Assembly (NCBI GenBank): GCA_017161075.1
Contig: CP046174.1
Location: 3,658,001-3,722,000, forward strand
DNA from: Erysipelotrichaceae bacterium 66202529
GTDB lineage: Bacteria; Bacillota_I; Bacilli_A; Erysipelotrichales; Erysipelotrichaceae
Direction of reading: 5' to 3'
Length of the DNA: 64,000 bases
Shown: one piece after another, positions 9,332-18,079 of the stretch
Layout: each line of letters opens with the position of its first letter
How positions within the stretch are numbered: position 1 is the stretch's first letter
Position numbers and translations under genes: made by a program
Notes under the pieces: generated by a model
Databases searched by the model: none
Told to the model about the DNA's origin: nothing
Seen by the model: only the letters and a program-made list of their open reading frames with translations

Positions 9332-10184
9332 GCCTCTTCACCTCACCTGCAACAGCGGCAGCCAGCTTTTCCATATCCAGAATGGTGCGCTCAATTTCAA
9401 AGCCCCGCTTTCGCAGCTCCTCGCGAAGCCGTATGACGGCAGGCGGATTGATATTAAGCTCCTTTAACAGCTCCACGGTTTCAAAAAAGGACTGCACATC
9501 ACAGTGCTTCTTTATACGTCCATCCTGCACAACAACAACCTCTTCGCAATACTGCAGGACATGCTCCATATCATGTGTTACAATCAGAACCGTTTTTCCA
9601 TATTTCTTATTCATATCCACAAACAACTGCATCATATCCCTGGCTCCCTGCGGATCCAGTCCAGCTGTCGGCTCATCCAGAACCAGAACGTCCGGATCCA
9701 TTGCCAGAATCCCGGCAATCGCAATTCTTCGCTTCTGTCCGCCGGATAAATCAAACGGACTGCGCTGCAGATAGCTGTCATCCAGTCCTACAACCTGCAG
9801 CACCTCTCTGGCGCGCTGTGCAGCAGCCTCTGCACTGACACCAAAATTCTTCGGACCGAAGCTGATATCCTTTTCTATGGTTTCCTCAAACAGCTGATAT
9901 TCCGGAAACTGGAAAACAAGACCAACCTGGCGGCGCAGCTCCTTCAAATGCTTCGGTTTGCTTCCGGCTGTTATCGTCTTGTCCAAGATATGCAGCTCTC
10001 CCTCTGTTGGCAGCAGCAGCGCATTCAGGTGCTGAACCAGTGTGGACTTTCCACTGCCCGTTTCTCCGATGATAGCAGTCACCTTTCCCAACGGTATCTC
10101 CAGATCAATGCCCTTTAAGGCCGCATAGGAAAAAGGGGAATCCGCATGATAGGTATGGGTTACCCTTTGAAATGTAATCGGCAT
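9324..10184 (-). CDS. ecfA2: ECF transporter ATPase EcfA2
   Basis: 286 residues from the chosen start. Walker A GETGSGKST (40-48), LSGGQ (146-150) and Walker B VLVLDEP (166-172) are intact. Start at 10184 is preferred over the longer frame at 10217 because AGGTGGTG lies just upstream and the family begins MPITF. It overlaps the end of ecfA1 by 25 nt. Pairs with EcfA1 to drive EcfT-based vitamin uptake. Confidence 0.95.
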   Translation of the reverse strand: MPITFQRVTHTYHADSPFSYAALKGIDLEIPLGKVTAIIGETGSGKSTLVQHLNALLLPTEGELHILDKTITAGSKPKHLKELRRQVGLVFQFPEYQLFEETIEKDISFGPKNFGVSAEAAAQRAREVLQVVGLDDSYLQRSPFDLSGGQKRRIAIAGILAMDPDVLVLDEPTAGLDPQGARDMMQLFVDMNKKYGKTVLIVTHDMEHVLQYCEEVVVVQDGRIKKHCDVQSFFETVELLKELNINPPAVIRLREELRKRGFEIERTILDMEKLAAAVAGEVKRHE

Positions 10185-10987
10185 ATTTCGTCCACCACCT
10201 TTTCCATAGTTGTACAATCCTTCATATCCACACCATGCCTGCGCATGGCCTTTGTAAATTTCAAAGCGAAAGGAATATCCAGCTGAAGATCAATCAGCTC
10301 CTTTTCTTTCCGCAAAATATCATCCGGAAGTCCCATCATGACCACATGTCCGCCATCCATGACAATCACATGGTCAGATTTACTGACCTCTTCTATATCA
10401 TGCGTAATGGAAATGATCGTGATATTGCTTTCCTTATGGATTTCCTGAATCAGCTCGTTGATTTCCGCTTTTCCCTGTGGATCCAGCATACTTGTGGATT
10501 CATCAAAAATAATAATCTGCGGTGACATGGCAAGTACACCGGCAATCGCTACACGCTGCTTCTGCCCGCCGCTGAGCTTCGTCGGTTCACTCTGCATGTA
10601 GTCCGTCATTTTCACCTTTTGTGCAAAGCGTTCAATGATCGGCTGCATCTTCTCTGTTTCCACCTGATGATTTTCCAGTCCGAACGCAATATCATCCGCA
10701 ACTGTAGCACCGATGAACTGATTGTCCGGATTCTGAAACACGATGCCTACCTTGTCACGGATATCGTACAGCGTATCCATCGTCAGCTCTTCTTGATCAA
10801 CATAAATATGTCCCTGATCCTTATCCAGCAGACCGATCAGCAACTTGGCAATCGTAGATTTACCGCTTCCGTTATGCCCGATAATCGTTGTATAGCTTCC
10901 CTCATCAATCGTAAAAGAAACATGCTCAACCGCATTGGTTTCCTTATCATAAGAGAATGTCAGATCCTCCACACGTATCTTTTCCAT
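10160..10987 (-). CDS. ecfA1: ECF transporter ATPase EcfA1
   Basis: 275 residues. Walker A GHNGSGKST (37-45), Q-loop FQNPDNQ, LSGGQKQR (138-145) and Walker B IIIFDES are present; serine follows the catalytic glutamate, as is common in EcfA1. First gene of the operon, with GAGGTGAG before the ATG and a promoter close upstream. In many Firmicutes this gene directly follows rplQ; here rplQ is 22.8 kb away on the same strand. Confidence 0.95.
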   Translation of the reverse strand: MEKIRVEDLTFSYDKETNAVEHVSFTIDEGSYTTIIGHNGSGKSTIAKLLIGLLDKDQGHIYVDQEELTMDTLYDIRDKVGIVFQNPDNQFIGATVADDIAFGLENHQVETEKMQPIIERFAQKVKMTDYMQSEPTKLSGGQKQRVAIAGVLAMSPQIIIFDESTSMLDPQGKAEINELIQEIHKESNITIISITHDIEEVSKSDHVIVMDGGHVVMMGLPDDILRKEKELIDLQLDIPFALKFTKAMRRHGVDMKDCTTMEKVVDEICRLHFKG

Positions 10988-11015
10988 GTTCTCACCTCAA
11001 AATTATAGCGTTTTT

Positions 11016-11044
11016 ATTATACAACGAAACGAAAGTGAACACAA
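11016..11044 (-). promoter_or_regulatory. Candidate promoter of the ecf-truA operon
   Basis: TTGTGT (11039-11044), 17 nt, TATAAT (11016-11021) on the minus strand, 29 nt before the ecfA1 ATG. A second TATAAT lies at 11002-11007 but would be too close to the ribosome binding site. Confidence 0.5.
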
Positions 11045-11524
11045 TAAATCTACCGTGTAAAACAAAACTAACCGTGCAAAGCGCGCTATCTTTCCTATAT
11101 GTATGAGGTTTCGAAGAAGGAAACAGGGAAATACATGCGATATGTACCCATATGACGAATAGCTTTCAAATAGTTCCTTATATACATATACCGCGGGTAT
11201 GAAACAGCTTTGTATGCAAAAGCAGTCTATGGAAATTCATCCTTACCGATATCGAATGTAAAGAGGGGATGCTTAAGCTTCCGGTTTTACGCTGGCCTTC
11301 TGCCCAATGATTATAAACTCTGACGGATATTCACAGCAATCGCAAGCCCATAGCGTACATCTGCATGCGTGATTATGTTCCTCCATTCGATATGCAGATG
11401 GTTTAACATTTTACCCCTGTGGAAGCAATGAACACAGGAGGCGATAACGATACACTCGATTGCGTTAAGCAGACCCATGCTGCAAATGCATTAGCTGCTG
11501 TTTCACAGCCCTTGTCTAAAGCAT
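11045..11524. other. Intergenic region with no supported gene
   Basis: About 480 bases between the ecf promoter and the terminator of the ABC fusion gene. Only short frames with no ribosome binding site were seen on either strand. Confidence 0.4.
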
Positions 11525-11558
11525 GAAAAAACAGTATCCAAAATGCCCTCATACTGTT
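11525..11558 (-). terminator. Terminator after the MacB-like ABC gene
   Basis: 8-bp stem AACAGTAT/ATACTGTT followed on the minus strand by TTTT, about 52 bases past the stop codon. Confidence 0.85.
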
Positions 11559-11610
11559 CTTTCTCATATAGTTATGTGTTTGAAGTAACTCTTAAAGGCT
11601 GTACTGCCGC

Positions 11611-14121
11611 TTATTTTTTGATTGCATCAATTGGACGCTGGCGGGCAATTCTGGTAACCGGAATAATGCAGGCGATAAAGGTCACCACAGCAACGATTAC
11701 CAGCATGAGCAGTGGCTGACGCAGTGTGATGATAACTGGAGAAATCAATACACCGATTTCCTCCTTGGCGAAATTATTTGTTATCATCGTCACGATCTGC
11801 AATCCCACCATGGTGATCACATAGGAAATAGCCGCCAGCATGACACCTTCCCAAATAAAGATTTTCAAAACATCCATACTCCTTGCACCGATAGCGCGCA
11901 GGATACCGATATCCTTCTTCCGATACGAAATGGATACGATGATGAAATTCATCATTAAAACGGCCGCGAAGATAAACAGAGCGATGCTTGCATAAAAGAA
12001 TACCCGTGTAGCGAAGGACGCAAAGCTTTGAATGCTTTTCACATCCTGTGTAGCAACCGTATTGGCATACAGATTTCTGTCAATGTCGTATTTTTCAAGA
12101 AACGGCTTCATGGTGTCATCATCAAAGCTGCTAAGCAGCTCACTTACATAGATAGCGTCTGTAATGTATGGCGTAATCAGCGCCTTATTTACAATGATAT
12201 CGTTGATTTGATACACATCCTCTATCGTGAAATTTCCCTTTGGCATCAGAACTCCGGCAATTTTTACCTTCTGCTTCACTAATTCCCCATCTTCGCTAAA
12301 GCCCTTATCGATATGAAGCTCCACATTTCTTCCGATGAGCCTTACAGCATTCTCCTTTAAAAACGCACGCATTTCCTCCGGTGACTTCTTCGCCATCGCA
12401 TCGCTGTAAAAAATGTCTGATTTCCCAAGCAGCTGCATGAGCATATCTGGAGTCAGCATGATCTCCTCTTTTTTCACACTCCTTGTGGAACGCACTGCTT
12501 TTCCGTCATAATACGTAAATTCACTCGTTGGATAAGAAAGCGTGGAAATCCCCATGGTATCATCATTCATACGCAGATACAGATTGTATAACCGGCTGTC
12601 CAGCATGGTTTTCTTTTCCTGCTTCAGCGTTTTCACAAAGCCTTCCTTCACAAAGATTTTATCACTGCTGATTCTTGCGATGTTTCTGAATTCACGGATG
12701 AGCTTATAGGTCTTACTGTCATAATTTCCAGCACTGACCTTTTTTAACATGTCGTATTTGCTGTAATCCTGCTTTACAATACCGCTGATGCGCAGCCACC
12801 TGCCTCCGATAGGAAGCTGGATGCTTTGCATAATATCCTCATAGGACTTTGGAAACTGCATGGTGCCCTTTTGATCTGCAATGCCCTGTGCAAGAATAAT
12901 ATCTGCCAGATAGGAGGAGATTGCTGTTTCTTCATAGCTGTTGGGATAGCTTCCCAGGATATCCTGAAATCCCAGAACATCGAAGCCGCTCATTTCCGTT
13001 AGCTTATACGTATCCACCACTGCCATATAGGCACTGCTGTCAAATGCTTCAATACCAAGATCTCCCAGACGCAGAGGCACATCCTCCCAAGTGTATACAC
13101 GCGCAAATTTCTGCCCGGGATTATCCTTTAACACGGTACGGATATCAGCGTCACTGATTTGCATTTCCAGATCGGAATAAATACTGTTTCCGTACGCATC
13201 CAGATACTGATACCGTACACCGGCAAGCTGCTCCTTCAGCTCGGAAGAAGCCTTATACTGCGCATTCACAGAGCTGAAGCTTCCCACCGCATCCGACAAG
13301 GCAAGCAGCAGTAAGGCAAAGCTGGTGAGAAGAATCGTAAAAATCATACGCAGCTTTTTATGTCCAAGGCAGGAAAAGCCGAGGCGAAAGCTGTCTTTAA
13401 ACGGCAAATGAGAATGAATGGCTTCAAATGCTGCTGTATGCTCTTCCACCTGCGGGGCACTGTCTGAAACCACCATACCATCGGAAAATTCGATAATCCG
13501 GTCTGCATAAGTCTGCGCAGAATCCCGGTCATGACTGACAACGATAACCAGCTTTTCCCTGCTCAGCTCCTTCAGTGTATCGAATATTTCTTTTCCGGTT
13601 GTTGAATCCAGAGCTCCGGTAGGCTCATCTGCCATTAAAATCTCAGGCTCCTTAATCAATGCCCTGGCTATCGCCACACGCTGCTTCTGCCCGCCTGAAA
13701 GCTCATTTGGATATCGCGCAGCATATCCGCTTAACCCCAGACGTTCCAGTATCTGCTCAACCTCCTCATGGGTTGCCTCTTTTTGCTGCAGCTGCAATGC
13801 CATGGCGATGTTTTTCTCAATGGTATACTCCTCCATAAGATAAAATTCCTGAAAGATAAAGCCTACATACGTATTTCGATAGGAATCAAAGTCCGATTGC
13901 TTGAAATCCGCAGAGCTTTTCCCGTGGATGATCATTTCTCCCTCATCCGCCTGATCCAGACCGCCAATGATATTCAGAAGCGTGGATTTCCCTGACCCGG
14001 ATTTACCTAATACAAATACCATCCCCCGCTGTGGAAAGCGCAGATTGATATCCTTTAGTGCCCTCGTTTTCACTCCCTTTGCTGTTTTATAGGTCTTTGC
14101 TATATGTTTAAGCTCCAGCAT
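11611..14121 (-). CDS. MacB/FtsX-type ABC transporter, fused ATPase and permease
   Basis: 836 residues. The N-terminal ATPase has Walker A GKSGSGKST (39-47), LSGGQKQR (141-148) and Walker B ILMADEP (161-167). A first membrane helix at about 258-275 is followed by a roughly 400-residue extracellular region and three C-terminal helices with the FtsX-type motif ILRAIGA. This is the layout of MacB-type transporters for peptides or antibiotics, which mostly act mechanically on envelope substrates rather than as importers. The start at 14121 follows GGGAG at 5 nt; the frame extends to 14142 without a better site. A GntR-like operator lies over its promoter (14152-14206). Confidence 0.9.
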   Translation of the reverse strand: MLELKHIAKTYKTAKGVKTRALKDINLRFPQRGMVFVLGKSGSGKSTLLNIIGGLDQADEGEMIIHGKSSADFKQSDFDSYRNTYVGFIFQEFYLMEEYTIEKNIAMALQLQQKEATHEEVEQILERLGLSGYAARYPNELSGGQKQRVAIARALIKEPEILMADEPTGALDSTTGKEIFDTLKELSREKLVIVVSHDRDSAQTYADRIIEFSDGMVVSDSAPQVEEHTAAFEAIHSHLPFKDSFRLGFSCLGHKKLRMIFTILLTSFALLLLALSDAVGSFSSVNAQYKASSELKEQLAGVRYQYLDAYGNSIYSDLEMQISDADIRTVLKDNPGQKFARVYTWEDVPLRLGDLGIEAFDSSAYMAVVDTYKLTEMSGFDVLGFQDILGSYPNSYEETAISSYLADIILAQGIADQKGTMQFPKSYEDIMQSIQLPIGGRWLRISGIVKQDYSKYDMLKKVSAGNYDSKTYKLIREFRNIARISSDKIFVKEGFVKTLKQEKKTMLDSRLYNLYLRMNDDTMGISTLSYPTSEFTYYDGKAVRSTRSVKKEEIMLTPDMLMQLLGKSDIFYSDAMAKKSPEEMRAFLKENAVRLIGRNVELHIDKGFSEDGELVKQKVKIAGVLMPKGNFTIEDVYQINDIIVNKALITPYITDAIYVSELLSSFDDDTMKPFLEKYDIDRNLYANTVATQDVKSIQSFASFATRVFFYASIALFIFAAVLMMNFIIVSISYRKKDIGILRAIGARSMDVLKIFIWEGVMLAAISYVITMVGLQIVTMITNNFAKEEIGVLISPVIITLRQPLLMLVIVAVVTFIACIIPVTRIARQRPIDAIKK

Positions 14122-14151
14122 AGTAACTCCCTTCCTGTACATTTCATAAAC

Positions 14152-14180
14152 TGTACTACTGTATCTATTACACTAATACA
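14152..14180 (-). promoter_or_regulatory. GntR/YtrA-like palindromic operator
   Basis: Imperfect palindrome with half-sites TGTAnTAnTGTA and its complement, spaced by 5 nt, sitting between the -10 region and the start codon of the ABC fusion gene. The pattern resembles YtrA-subfamily GntR operators known to control ABC exporters in Firmicutes; no GntR gene is in the window. Confidence 0.55.
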
Positions 14181-14206
14181 CTATATGGATTATGAGATTT
14201 TGTCAA
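14178..14206 (-). promoter_or_regulatory. Promoter of the MacB-like gene
   Basis: Consensus TTGACA (14201-14206), 17 nt, TAGTGT (14178-14183) on the minus strand. The -10 is weak and overlaps the palindrome at 14152-14180. Confidence 0.5.
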
Positions 14207-14257
14207 TGGTCTGAAAGAAATGTGACCATTTTGTAAGGTTTCTATGCTGAATGGATA

Positions 14258-14285
14258 ATAAAAAACAGAATCACATAAGATCCTG
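14258..14285 (-). terminator. Terminator after the DUF308 gene
   Basis: CAGGATC/GATTCTG stem (one G-U) with a 6-nt loop and six T on the minus strand, directly after the stop codon at 14288. Confidence 0.8.
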
Positions 14286-14287
14286 CT

Positions 14288-15595
14288 TTATTCAAATAAG
14301 GAAGCATCCTTCTTCCGATATAGCTTTCGTGAAACGATAAATCCTTTATGACTTTTAAACTGCTTATTTAAAAAGTCATAATATGCGCCCGGTGATATAA
14401 TACCGCTGAGGTCAAACAGATTCAAGCCGATTGAGCTTAACAGGTTTCCGAGAAAGAAGCCGCAGTTGCTGGATACGACAAAGAAGGTTTTCAGCTTGCC
14501 TTCCCGTATTTTATAAAATCTCGCATCCGGAGATGTACGGGTGACACGGCTCAGATAATCATCACATTCCCCTTTATAAGGAAGGCCCTTTTGCTTTAGC
14601 TGTTCATCACACTCGAAGTCACAAAATGTTCCAAACACCTCCAGAATACGGTCATTCAGTCTTTTTTTCTGTTCCTCATTAAGGGATACACCGAAGCCGA
14701 TCAGTGTCTTATTTTCATTTTCCAGACAGTTTCGTATGTAGGAAGCCTTCGGAGCGATGATAACCACGCCATCCCCCAGCGTCCCAAACAAATGACGGTT
14801 GTGTGGATCGTAACAGCCGTAGGAAATAACCAGTCCACGATACACGACATCTGCATGTCCAAACATCGCAGGCCCGCTTGGTGCCAGATGTATCAGTACC
14901 TCCATATCCACCGGTATATCCTCCTTGATTGCATCAAAGCGTTCCTTGATTTCGTCCTCTTTATCTTTATTCAAAAGGGTACTCATCAGATGCGGGGGAA
15001 TCACGGCAGACAACACCGGGGGAACGGATAGCTGTATTTTCTGATCCAGCTTATCCCCGCTGCCTCTTGGCAATATTTCACGAATCAGATCAAGCAGCGT
15101 ATTTCCCCCATAAATAATGAAATAGGCTCCCAGAAAGAAGCTGATAACATCCTCATGTGCAATTGGATTCACCAGCAGAAAGAAGGCAATAATCAAATCT
15201 CCGCATAAAAAGATTACCTTCATAAACGGAATGGGAAGCCGATCCTTAATTTTGATATAAAATACGATGATTTTGATAATGGCATGTAGCAGAATCCAGC
15301 AGCCAATCAAACGCGGAAAAATTGCAAAGAAGGTTTCCGGAATTGTCAGGGATATGATGATGGCAATCAGCCATACGATGATATCCAGAAATTGTCCCCC
15401 CTTGTGCTTCAGCTTGCGATAGTTCAGAATCATATTGAAAATACGGATGATCCCTGCAATAGAGATTCCGATAACGAGCGTTGTATACAGCCAGTTCCAT
15501 ACAGCAAGAGAATCAAAGATAAAGGAAAAACCGAGCACACAGAAAAACAGCCCGGTCGCAAACATAGTAAAATAATTAAAGTTTTTTTTCAGCAT
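14288..15595 (-). CDS. DUF308-like membrane protein with permuted papain-like C-terminal domain
   Basis: 435 residues. Residues 1-175 hold about six helices resembling the HdeD/DUF308 family. The soluble C-terminal part has a histidine-bearing strand (H236, then GHADVVY at 246-252 and ISYGCYDP) and, much later, SNCGFF (376-381) with C378. The order His first, Cys in an N-C-x-F motif later is the hallmark of circularly permuted NlpC/P60 (papain-fold) proteins, which act on lipids, amides or peptidoglycan. This assignment is inferred from motif order alone. GGGAG precedes the ATG; own promoter and terminator, so monocistronic. Confidence 0.65.
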   Translation of the reverse strand: MLKKNFNYFTMFATGLFFCVLGFSFIFDSLAVWNWLYTTLVIGISIAGIIRIFNMILNYRKLKHKGGQFLDIIVWLIAIIISLTIPETFFAIFPRLIGCWILLHAIIKIIVFYIKIKDRLPIPFMKVIFLCGDLIIAFFLLVNPIAHEDVISFFLGAYFIIYGGNTLLDLIREILPRGSGDKLDQKIQLSVPPVLSAVIPPHLMSTLLNKDKEDEIKERFDAIKEDIPVDMEVLIHLAPSGPAMFGHADVVYRGLVISYGCYDPHNRHLFGTLGDGVVIIAPKASYIRNCLENENKTLIGFGVSLNEEQKKRLNDRILEVFGTFCDFECDEQLKQKGLPYKGECDDYLSRVTRTSPDARFYKIREGKLKTFFVVSSNCGFFLGNLLSSIGLNLFDLSGIISPGAYYDFLNKQFKSHKGFIVSRKLYRKKDASLFE

Positions 15596-15619
15596 ACCCT
15601 CAACTCCCTACTTCCTATA

Positions 15620-15647
15620 ATTATAGCGAAAAGAAAAAATTCCGCAA
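15620..15647 (-). promoter_or_regulatory. Promoter of the DUF308 gene
   Basis: TTGCGG (15642-15647), 16 nt, TATAAT (15620-15625) on the minus strand, 25 nt before the ATG. Confidence 0.6.
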
Positions 15648-15759
15648 TCTATTTTTTCAGGATATTTCATATACTCAATTTGCATCTGAATCATCGTTAT
15701 TACATTCCTCCTATCTGAATATAAATAAGCAATAGGGAATTCTTTATACCCATAGGATT

Positions 15760-16107
15760 TTAATTATAATCAATCTCCTGCATCAAATGCTCTATAAAAT
15801 CAACATCGTTATATGCCTTTCCAAACGCCTCCATTAGCTGTTGTAATGCATCACCATCCTTTGACAATACACATAGCTGATCGTCGGTTGGTTCATAATC
15901 AAAAACATACCATAAGTCTTTCAATACTTCATCATGATACATGAATGCAATCAAAAGAGTGCACCAGTCATAACCACAGCACACAAAGCCATCAGCTTTA
16001 TGCTTTATGAACAATTCCTTCATATGGTCTTTAATATCAATTGTCACTGAATATGTATCCTTATTTTTTATTATCCTGAATTGTTCGTTTCTCATTGACT
16101 TTTTCAT
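15760..16107 (-). CDS. Small cytoplasmic protein, Imm51-like immunity protein candidate
   Basis: 115 residues, no signal peptide or membrane helix. The central CCGYDWCTLLIAF (about 43-55) and the following VFDYEPTDDQLCVLSKDGDAL stretch resemble the G-YDW and YDPEA..F..yS.D motifs of immunity protein 51, which neutralises polymorphic toxins. No toxin gene is beside it. AGGAG lies 6 nt before the ATG. The assignment is tentative; otherwise a hypothetical protein. It lies downstream of the strong terminator that closes the surface operon. Confidence 0.55.
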   Translation of the reverse strand: MKKSMRNEQFRIIKNKDTYSVTIDIKDHMKELFIKHKADGFVCCGYDWCTLLIAFMYHDEVLKDLWYVFDYEPTDDQLCVLSKDGDALQQLMEAFGKAYNDVDFIEHLMQEIDYN

Positions 16108-16135
16108 ATTACGCTCCTATCTTTATAAAGCTGTT

Positions 16136-16189
16136 GAAAAAAATCGGAATCAAACAGAATGAAAAGGCTCCTCATTCAATTTGATTCCG
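16136..16189 (-). terminator. Terminator of the surface-protein operon
   Basis: Perfect 10-bp outer stem CGGAATCAAA/TTTGATTCCG with an inner GAATGA/TCATTC helix, followed on the minus strand by ATTTTTTT. Confidence 0.92.
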
Positions 16190-16271
16190 TTTGTCAGCGT
16201 TTTAAATTGCAATATAATCAGAAATACCTTTACATCGCGATATAGGCTTGTGACTTTATCTGTACGATCTT

Positions 16272-16781
16272 TTAATGCATTGCTACCGTGTATGTTAAGA
16301 TATCCTTATGTACACCTTTTTTGGTAGCAATGGATGAGCCAGGCAAAGTTGCAGTACCGGCCTGTTTTGTAGCCTGTGATGTCAGATTCACAGTGATTGG
16401 TGTTGAACCATCCATTTTTTTAGATCCATATTCCAGAGTATACGGTAATTCATCGGTTCCATCAGATAGAGATAATTTCATTCCCTTTGCTGATTTTACT
16501 GTAACATCGACACTTTTATTCAATGCGACAATATCATTACCATTCAATCCAACAAGCTCAAGATCCGCATTTACCGATTTCGTTGTTTCTGTAAATTGAA
16601 TAGATGCTGGTACTCGTACACCCCACTTTCCTGCATCAGGATCACTAGGATCAACAATTGTTTCTGAATTGTCATACGTAACATCTACATCCTTGGTATC
16701 CTCATCTGCTGCAAATACTGTTGTCGCACCTAATGACAGGAACATTGCCATAGCTGCTGCTGTTGCGAATAGTTTTTTCAT
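16272..16781 (-). CDS. Small secreted beta-rich surface protein
   Basis: 169 residues. Signal peptide 1-24 ends at VFA before ADEDT. The mature part opens with KWGVRVPASIQF (52-63) and ends GVHKDILTYTV. The same two elements frame the last 120 residues of the LRR protein three genes upstream (YYVSIPNRITL and GIYEGSLMFSF), and the ending also recalls WxL-type and camelysin-like beta modules, but there is no W-x-L. No anchor of its own. A strong GAGGAGG site and its position as last gene suggest high expression. Exact family not recognised. Confidence 0.8.
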   Translation of the reverse strand: MKKLFATAAAMAMFLSLGATTVFAADEDTKDVDVTYDNSETIVDPSDPDAGKWGVRVPASIQFTETTKSVNADLELVGLNGNDIVALNKSVDVTVKSAKGMKLSLSDGTDELPYTLEYGSKKMDGSTPITVNLTSQATKQAGTATLPGSSIATKKGVHKDILTYTVAMH

Positions 16782-16844
16782 CTTTTTTTCCTCCTCTATT
16801 CTTATTTATTTGTAAGAAGATTTCTTCTTTCTTACCATCTGTTT

Positions 16845-17567
16845 TTATTCCTTTAGTGAAATAAGATTCGTTTGGACAGCACCACCATTCAGCTCTTTTT
16901 CATAATCTTCTAATGAATAGGAGCGAATTTTAATTGTTATTGGATAAACACCTTCCGGCAATGGTTTACTAAGCTTTTCTTTAACGACTGCTTTGCCTGG
17001 CTCAATTAAACCGCTCGTATAAATAACCTCTTCTGTTTTATCTAAAACAACCGTATACTGGAAATAACATGGATTCTCTCTTGGGTTGCTGAACGCCACA
17101 TAAATTATATCCGTATCAGCCTTCATACGAAGACTATCAAATCCAGGTATCAATATGGAGTTTGCATCCCAATTTGAAGGTCGCTGCAGTTTCCCTTTAT
17201 AATCCTGTGAATTCGGGTCAAGCGGTACATTGCCCTGAGTGTTCCAAAACATACTGATGAGCAAGGCAATCATCATAAAAACTAAGAATATATAATTTAT
17301 ATTGCTCTTTTTTGCTGCTAGATATGTATCCTTTTCTACTTCAATATAACCATATGTACGATATAACAAGGCCCTATAGGTTCCAGTCGGCACTGCCTTT
17401 ATCAGCTTATTCCCAACAGGAATATCTATTGTTCTTCCTTTTATTGCTTTTGTTCCAACCTCACCTATCACTGCATAGGTCTTATCCTGATATTTTTCTT
17501 TCATATCCTTATATGATAAGCATGGCCAATTGACACCCTTGCTTCTAAACTCTCTCTTACCTCTCAT
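16845..17567 (-). CDS. Single-pass membrane protein with extracytoplasmic beta domain
   Basis: 240 residues. A basic cytoplasmic N-terminal region of about 88 residues precedes one helix (91-107); the C-terminal 130 residues would be outside. That part (FSNPRENPCYFQY, SGLIEPGKAV, PLPEGVYPITIKI) is a beta-sandwich type often found beside Firmicute surface proteins, where such domains may bind or present partner proteins. No named family recognised. Start overlaps the upstream gene by 11 nt. In the surface operon it occupies the place that a DUF916-type membrane protein has in Csc clusters; this is analogy, not homology. Confidence 0.8.
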   Translation of the reverse strand: MRGKREFRSKGVNWPCLSYKDMKEKYQDKTYAVIGEVGTKAIKGRTIDIPVGNKLIKAVPTGTYRALLYRTYGYIEVEKDTYLAAKKSNINYIFLVFMMIALLISMFWNTQGNVPLDPNSQDYKGKLQRPSNWDANSILIPGFDSLRMKADTDIIYVAFSNPRENPCYFQYTVVLDKTEEVIYTSGLIEPGKAVVKEKLSKPLPEGVYPITIKIRSYSLEDYEKELNGGAVQTNLISLKE

Positions 17568-18075
17568 CGTACTGATTTCCCCTTTTCTTCTTTATAAAAA
17601 TTATAAAGCCTGTGGATAGCAATATAATCGAAAGGTAATTCACTGTATTTGTAGTATCCCCTGTGTTCGTTGTATCTGTGTCTTTTTGAACATACGATGA
17701 TTGTTTACAAAAGGTAACTATCAGCTTTGTATCATGATCCTTTCCTTTTACAGTAAAGGCTTGTTGCTGCAGTAGATTGGTTATATCTTCCCCGTCATAT
17801 TGAATAGTGGCGATTTCATATCCATATGCAGGTTTTAATATAAAGTGCTTGCTTTCATCATAATGCAATGTATAGATTGTTGGATTTTTCAATGCTACTC
17901 CCTGGTCTATCAAGGTCCCTTCTCCCTGTACACGAACTTCCATGTGAAATGTTTTTAATTCATTATCTTGCGGTACATAGTTTACCTCAACCTCATACGC
18001 ACTTACAGGAAGGATAGTAATACTGATCAATGTGAGAATAAGAACTACTGCGAGCCTGTAATATTTGCTATGCAT
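17557..18075 (-). CDS. Small surface protein with degenerate sortase-type C-terminus
   Basis: 172 residues. Signal peptide to about residue 26 (PVSA). The middle contains a beta-rich region with HFILKPAYGYEIATIQYDGED, like the bacterial repeat domains that follow EGxGT segments. The end has NTGD (137-140), a hydrophobic stretch (146-160) and KKKRG (162-166): the three-part shape of a cell-wall sorting signal, but without the L-P before x-T-G. Either an unusual sortase substrate or a membrane-tethered protein. Starts inside the LRR gene's 3-prime end region, 4 nt after its stop is reached on the same strand, so the genes are co-transcribed. Confidence 0.8.
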   Translation of the reverse strand: MHSKYYRLAVVLILTLISITILPVSAYEVEVNYVPQDNELKTFHMEVRVQGEGTLIDQGVALKNPTIYTLHYDESKHFILKPAYGYEIATIQYDGEDITNLLQQQAFTVKGKDHDTKLIVTFCKQSSYVQKDTDTTNTGDTTNTVNYLSIILLSTGFIIFIKKKRGNQYDER

Positions 18076-18079
18076 ACCA

